A stretch of DNA of 8,743 nucleotides. Source: an uncultured Oscillospiraceae bacterium. GTDB lineage: Bacteria > Bacillota > Clostridia > Oscillospirales > Oscillospiraceae. Below the pieces are notes generated by a model. The model saw nothing but the letters and a program-made list of their open reading frames with translations. It was not told the origin of the DNA and did no database searches. The position numbers were made by a program, and so were the translations under genes. Positions within the stretch are counted from its first letter, which is position 1. The number at the start of each line of letters is the position of its first letter. The DNA is taken from positions 1-8,743 of the forward strand of contig CAKTGW010000018.1 of assembly GCA_934561725.1 (NCBI GenBank), in the 5' to 3' direction. Shown in pieces: positions 6,396 through 8,743 of this stretch.

Positions 6396-6435
6396 AATCA
6401 GAGCAGAAAATTTCAAAAAATTTTCTGCTCTGATT
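6396..6435. repeat. Perfect 18-bp inverted repeat (hairpin or operator)
   Basis: AATCAGAGCAGAAAATTT (6396-6413) and AAATTTTCTGCTCTGATT (6418-6435) are exact reverse complements around a CAAA centre. Its outer edge overlaps the predicted -10 box and its body covers the start site of the small membrane protein gene. It is either an operator or a terminator-like hairpin that blocks transcription into or out of the island; neither side has a good T run, which argues for the former. The wider 6356-6584 spacer otherwise shows only the promoter and AT-rich DNA. Confidence 0.75.
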
Positions 6436-6462
6436 CTACCATGCTTTTCTCTGCTATTGCAA
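6433..6462 (-). promoter_or_regulatory. Promoter for the small membrane protein gene
   Basis: On the minus strand TAGAAT (6438-6433) is preceded by TGG (extended -10), with TTGCAA (6462-6457) 18 bases upstream. The start site would be near 6426, inside the long dyad at 6396-6435, and the leader to the ATG at 6355 would be about 70 bases. Confidence 0.55.
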
Positions 6463-6584
6463 GATAATTTTACTTTTTTGTCGTCCTTGCTTTATTCAAA
6501 AAATTTGACGTGAGACAACTCTCTACAAGCAGATGGACGCACTGTACGCCAGCCTCGGCACCACTTTGGCGCTGTGTCTGGATC

Positions 6585-7490
6585 TTATTTATTTTGAGTT
6601 GTTCTGATCCTTCTGAGCCGTCCGCTGCGGCTGTTGCGATTACCCCGCTTTTTGCGGATAACGACTACCAGTACCAAAAGAAGCAGGATCGCCGCTGCGC
6701 CCGCCAGCAGGAACACAACCGTTTTATTAGCCTCCCGCTCCTGCACGCAGAAGGTGACTGAATCGGCTGACGAGGGGAAAAGCAGATAGCTTCCATCCAC
6801 CTTGCTCTCCTGCTGTTCCCATCCGTTTTCCGTCTCTACCCAGAGCGTATAGTGCTTGCCGCTCTCCGGCAGACGATAGTGCACAGTATAGGAGATCTCC
6901 TTCAGATCCGGATCGTTCACCTCTACCGTAACGGCTGTTCCGGTATGAACCGTACCCTTGGCATCTGTCCAGGATACCTCAGATGACGTGTGTGTCACCT
7001 CAGCGCTTTTGCTGAAGCTGCCGTCCACCAGGATCTCCGGCAGAGCGCCTCCGTCGGACAGAGCGGAGCTATAGGGCGTATATACGGCATCCAGCGTCTG
7101 GCTGGCCGTGAGATTTGTATAGTCCAGTTCCGGCCAAGCCGCAGAGCAGCCCTTTTTCGCCGGGATCTCCGGCAGGCTGTCGATTCCCCGGCCATACTGG
7201 AAGGGGATCACTGCCAGCACCTTGCCGTCAGCCCGGAAGGTCAGCTCCAGCCTTGCAAAGGCAGACGGAACATTTTCAGATGCACACAGCGCATCAAAGG
7301 ACACCGGCTCCGCTTTTCCGGCATAGCTGATCCCATCGACGCCGCCCAGGAACTCATGTGTAAATGTGTTATCCGCAAGCTCCGCATCGTCGGATACACC
7401 GCCGGCGATCGCACCGACATAAGCATTGCCTGTCACCTCTGCGCATAGCCCGCTATACCGCCGGCATAATCCTTGCCGGATACAGTACAT
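6585..7490 (-). CDS. C-terminal part of a frameshifted GLUG-type surface protein (membrane anchor end)
   Basis: This frame completes the large surface protein that begins beyond the right edge. It reads in consensus from about 7442 downward: a last GLUG-like unit (EVTGNAYVGAIAGGVSDDAE), then a region of about 200 residues rich in beta-type sequence (for example ISYTVHYRLPESGKHYTLWV). It ends with a hydrophobic helix (TVVFLLAGAAAILLLLVLVV) and a basic tail (IRKKRGNRNSRSGRLRR), a stop-transfer anchor placing the preceding domains outside the cell. The ATG at 7490 is not a credible start: no ribosome binding site precedes it, and its first 15 or so codons are an out-of-frame reading of the neighbouring GLUG repeat. 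There is no LPXTG motif. No clear terminator was found after the stop. Confidence 0.75.
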   Translation of the reverse strand: MYCIRQGLCRRYSGLCAEVTGNAYVGAIAGGVSDDAELADNTFTHEFLGGVDGISYAGKAEPVSFDALCASENVPSAFARLELTFRADGKVLAVIPFQYGRGIDSLPEIPAKKGCSAAWPELDYTNLTASQTLDAVYTPYSSALSDGGALPEILVDGSFSKSAEVTHTSSEVSWTDAKGTVHTGTAVTVEVNDPDLKEISYTVHYRLPESGKHYTLWVETENGWEQQESKVDGSYLLFPSSADSVTFCVQEREANKTVVFLLAGAAAILLLLVLVVVIRKKRGNRNSRSGRLRRIRTTQNK

Positions 7491-7840
7491 TTGGACCAGC
7501 TGCCATCCAGAAATCTCTCTGCACTGCCGGCAATACCGCCGGCATAGCTGCCGTCCGCCTTCACCGGTCCATAAGCTTCGCTATCTGTCAGCCGGCCCAG
7601 GAACAAGCGGCCCACAATACCTCCGGCATAATCATTCCGCACGGCAACCTCACCGTTGTTGGTACAGCCCAGGATCAGTGCGCGGGCCTGATAGTGGAAA
7701 TCCAGAGAATAATCTCCGACCTTCGTCACATCGTCACTGTCAAAATCCGCCTCAATGCCCACGGAACCCACTATGCCGCCAACATTGGTATTGCCGTAAA
7801 TCTCACCCTGGTTTTCGGAATTGGAGATCCGGCCGTCATG
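7398..7840 (-). repeat. Five GLUG-like repeats spanning the frameshift
   Basis: Five degenerate units, each ending in a (Y/V)-x-G-x-(I/V)-(A/V)-G core: NVGGIVG, DYAGGIVG, SYAGGIAG, DYAGGIAG and YVGAIAG. Several are preceded by a Cys/Ser-Thr/Asn-Gly strand such as CTNNGEV or CTVSGK. The fifth lies in the other frame. Repeats of this kind stack as short beta-strands in surface proteins. Confidence 0.7.
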
Positions 7841-8743
7841 CTGGTTCTCCGCCGTGCAGTCCTCAGAGACATCCTGAAAATGATCCCGGATCCGGTCCTC
7901 CAGAGACTGATCCTGATCAGAATCCCAGTCCGCCTTCTCACTGCGGATCAGATTGGTGATTGCCCGGAACTGGCTGTTGATCGCCTTCAGATCCCCAATA
8001 AGCGTATCGGCAGAATCGCTCAGCAGCTGATTCAGCGCATCCGCGCTGTCCAGCAGCGCATCCATGGCCTCTTGAAGCTGATCGCCCGTACCGGTGACAT
8101 CTTCACCGATCGGTTCTATTTTTATCTCCGGCATTTCTGCCAGCTCATGGATCATGCTGCTGAGTCCATCCGTAACGTCGGACAGATGGTCCACTGCCTT
8201 CTGGGCAGCCTTATGCACATTGTCCATCAGCTCTAGTGCCCGCTTGATATCATCGCTCATGCCGGACAGGTCTCCTAAAGCTTCTGCGACCTTGGCCAGC
8301 GCCTCATCCAGCTTGATTACAGCTCCGTTCAGTCCCTGAAGCGCTGCGGTCAGCTCCTCCAGAGCCTCCATAAGGTCGCCGTTGCCCTGCAAAGCCGCAA
8401 TGACCTTCACAGTGGCCGCTGTAATTCCCGGCAGAGCCTCTGCCAGCGCTGCATTGGCCTCGCGCAGCTTTTCTGTAGCCGCCTTCAAAGCCTCGGCTGC
8501 ATCGCCGCCGCTGTCGGCCGCATCCTCAAGCGCGCCGCGTACCTTTTCCAGACGGTTCAGCAGCGTATCCAGATCGTCTGTCAGCTTCTCCATATCATCC
8601 ATGATGTCATCCAGCTGATCCAGAGACCAGGACACCCGAGCGGACAGCTCATTGATCTGGTCAATATTTCCGTTTGCCCAATCCGTCATGGCGTCTGTCA
8701 GGTCTCCGGCAAGTTCCTTGACCTCACGGGCTTTATCCGACAG
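7433..8743 (-). CDS. N-terminal and central part of a GLUG-type surface protein with coiled coil, 5' end off right edge
   Basis: The frame is open to the right edge of the window, 18 codons before the ATG at 8689, so that ATG is internal and the true start lies outside. About 290 residues (8743 to about 7860) form a long helical, probably coiled-coil region with repeated hydrophobic spacing and small or acidic residues (for example VKVIAALQGNGDLMEALEEL). GLUG-like repeats follow from about 7840: NVGGIVGSVG, DYAGGIVGRL, SYAGGIAGSA and DYAGGIAGYA. The frame then breaks at a TGA (7435-7433), while the repeat pattern continues in the next frame, so this and the 6585-7490 frame are one gene of at least about 718 visible codons. 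GLUG repeats occur in secreted or surface proteins, often in putative adhesins; the ligand is unknown. Confidence 0.8.
   Translation of the reverse strand: MSDKAREVKELAGDLTDAMTDWANGNIDQINELSARVSWSLDQLDDIMDDMEKLTDDLDTLLNRLEKVRGALEDAADSGGDAAEALKAATEKLREANAALAEALPGITAATVKVIAALQGNGDLMEALEELTAALQGLNGAVIKLDEALAKVAEALGDLSGMSDDIKRALELMDNVHKAAQKAVDHLSDVTDGLSSMIHELAEMPEIKIEPIGEDVTGTGDQLQEAMDALLDSADALNQLLSDSADTLIGDLKAINSQFRAITNLIRSEKADWDSDQDQSLEDRIRDHFQDVSEDCTAENQHDGRISNSENQGEIYGNTNVGGIVGSVGIEADFDSDDVTKVGDYSLDFHYQARALILGCTNNGEVAVRNDYAGGIVGRLFLGRLTDSEAYGPVKADGSYAGGIAGSAERFLDGSWSKCTVSGKDYAGGIAGYAQR
7436..7450 (-). other. Apparent single-base frameshift within the GLUG protein gene
   Basis: The upstream frame reads DYAGGIAGY and then runs into AQR-stop; the frame that carries on the protein reads AEVTGNAYVGAIAGG. 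Adding one G so that GCGCAG becomes GCGGCAG would join them as GIAGYAAEVTGNAYVGAIAG, matching the repeat pattern. No slippery heptamer typical of programmed -1 frameshifting is visible. A real mutation, phase variation or a sequencing error are the options. Confidence 0.75.

Noticed and set aside
5898..6435. CRISPR array or insertion sequence with terminal inverted repeats
   Set aside because: The three dyads in the region are unrelated to each other in sequence, there are no regularly spaced direct repeats, and no transposase is encoded.
6533..6607. Short plus-strand frame beginning MDALYASLGTTLALC, running over the end of the GLUG protein gene
   Set aside because: It reads like protein, but is only 24 codons, has no ribosome binding site and overlaps the C-terminal coding region of a real gene. 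It may be a remnant but cannot be supported.
7433..7450. Programmed -1 ribosomal frameshifting in the GLUG protein gene
   Set aside because: No slippery heptamer or clear downstream pseudoknot is visible at the crossover, so a mutation or sequencing error is more likely.
7364..8236. 290-codon plus-strand open frame opposite the GLUG protein gene
   Set aside because: Antisense to the repeat-containing frame; no start signal and no domain, and its composition mirrors the opposite strand.

Overview
The window looks like chromosomal DNA from a GC-rich Bacillota (Firmicutes), probably a gut clostridial lineage of the Oscillospiraceae/Lachnospiraceae type. This is inferred from strong GGAGG-type ribosome binding sites, sigma-A-like promoters, classical hairpin terminators, and an azlCD exporter pair. 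The large surface proteins with GLUG-like and PQQ-like repeats point the same way. The assignment rests on gene style only; there is no rRNA or marker gene. Genes are GC-rich (39 of 60 bases at 7141-7200), but the stretch from about 5930 to 6510 is clearly AT-richer (21 of 60 at 6061-6120 and 19 of 60 at 6421-6480).

Layout from left to right: (1) 1-933 minus, the N-terminal 311 residues of a sodium:neurotransmitter symporter (NSS) family transporter, running off the left edge. (2) 1120-1800 plus, trmO, a tRNA A37 methyltransferase, divergent from the transporter. (3) A perfect-stem terminator shared with the convergent azlD. (4) 1853-2933 minus, azlC-azlD, overlapping by 11 bases, a branched-chain amino acid exporter. 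(5) 3044-3943 plus, a LysR-family regulator divergent from azlCD. A 19-bp palindrome with T-N11-A geometry lies across the -35 regions of both divergent promoters. (6) A second bidirectional-type terminator. (7) 4030-5811 minus, a membrane-anchored, proline-linked PQQ-like beta-propeller protein with its own promoter. (8) About 5930-6510, an AT-rich island holding one 67-residue two-helix membrane protein gene, two long perfect hairpins and an open frame without a start. (9) 6585-8743 minus, a large surface protein (extracellular coiled coil, GLUG-like repeats, C-terminal membrane anchor), cut off at the right edge and broken by an apparent single-base frameshift near 7436-7450.

The genes work largely as separate units. 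The clearest functional module is lysR plus azlCD, a regulator next to its likely target exporter. The PQQ-like and GLUG-like proteins are both predicted to be displayed outside the membrane, but nothing in the sequence links their functions. I did not find a convincing new multi-gene system. The most unusual parts are the AT-rich island with its dyads and small membrane protein, and the frameshifted GLUG protein.
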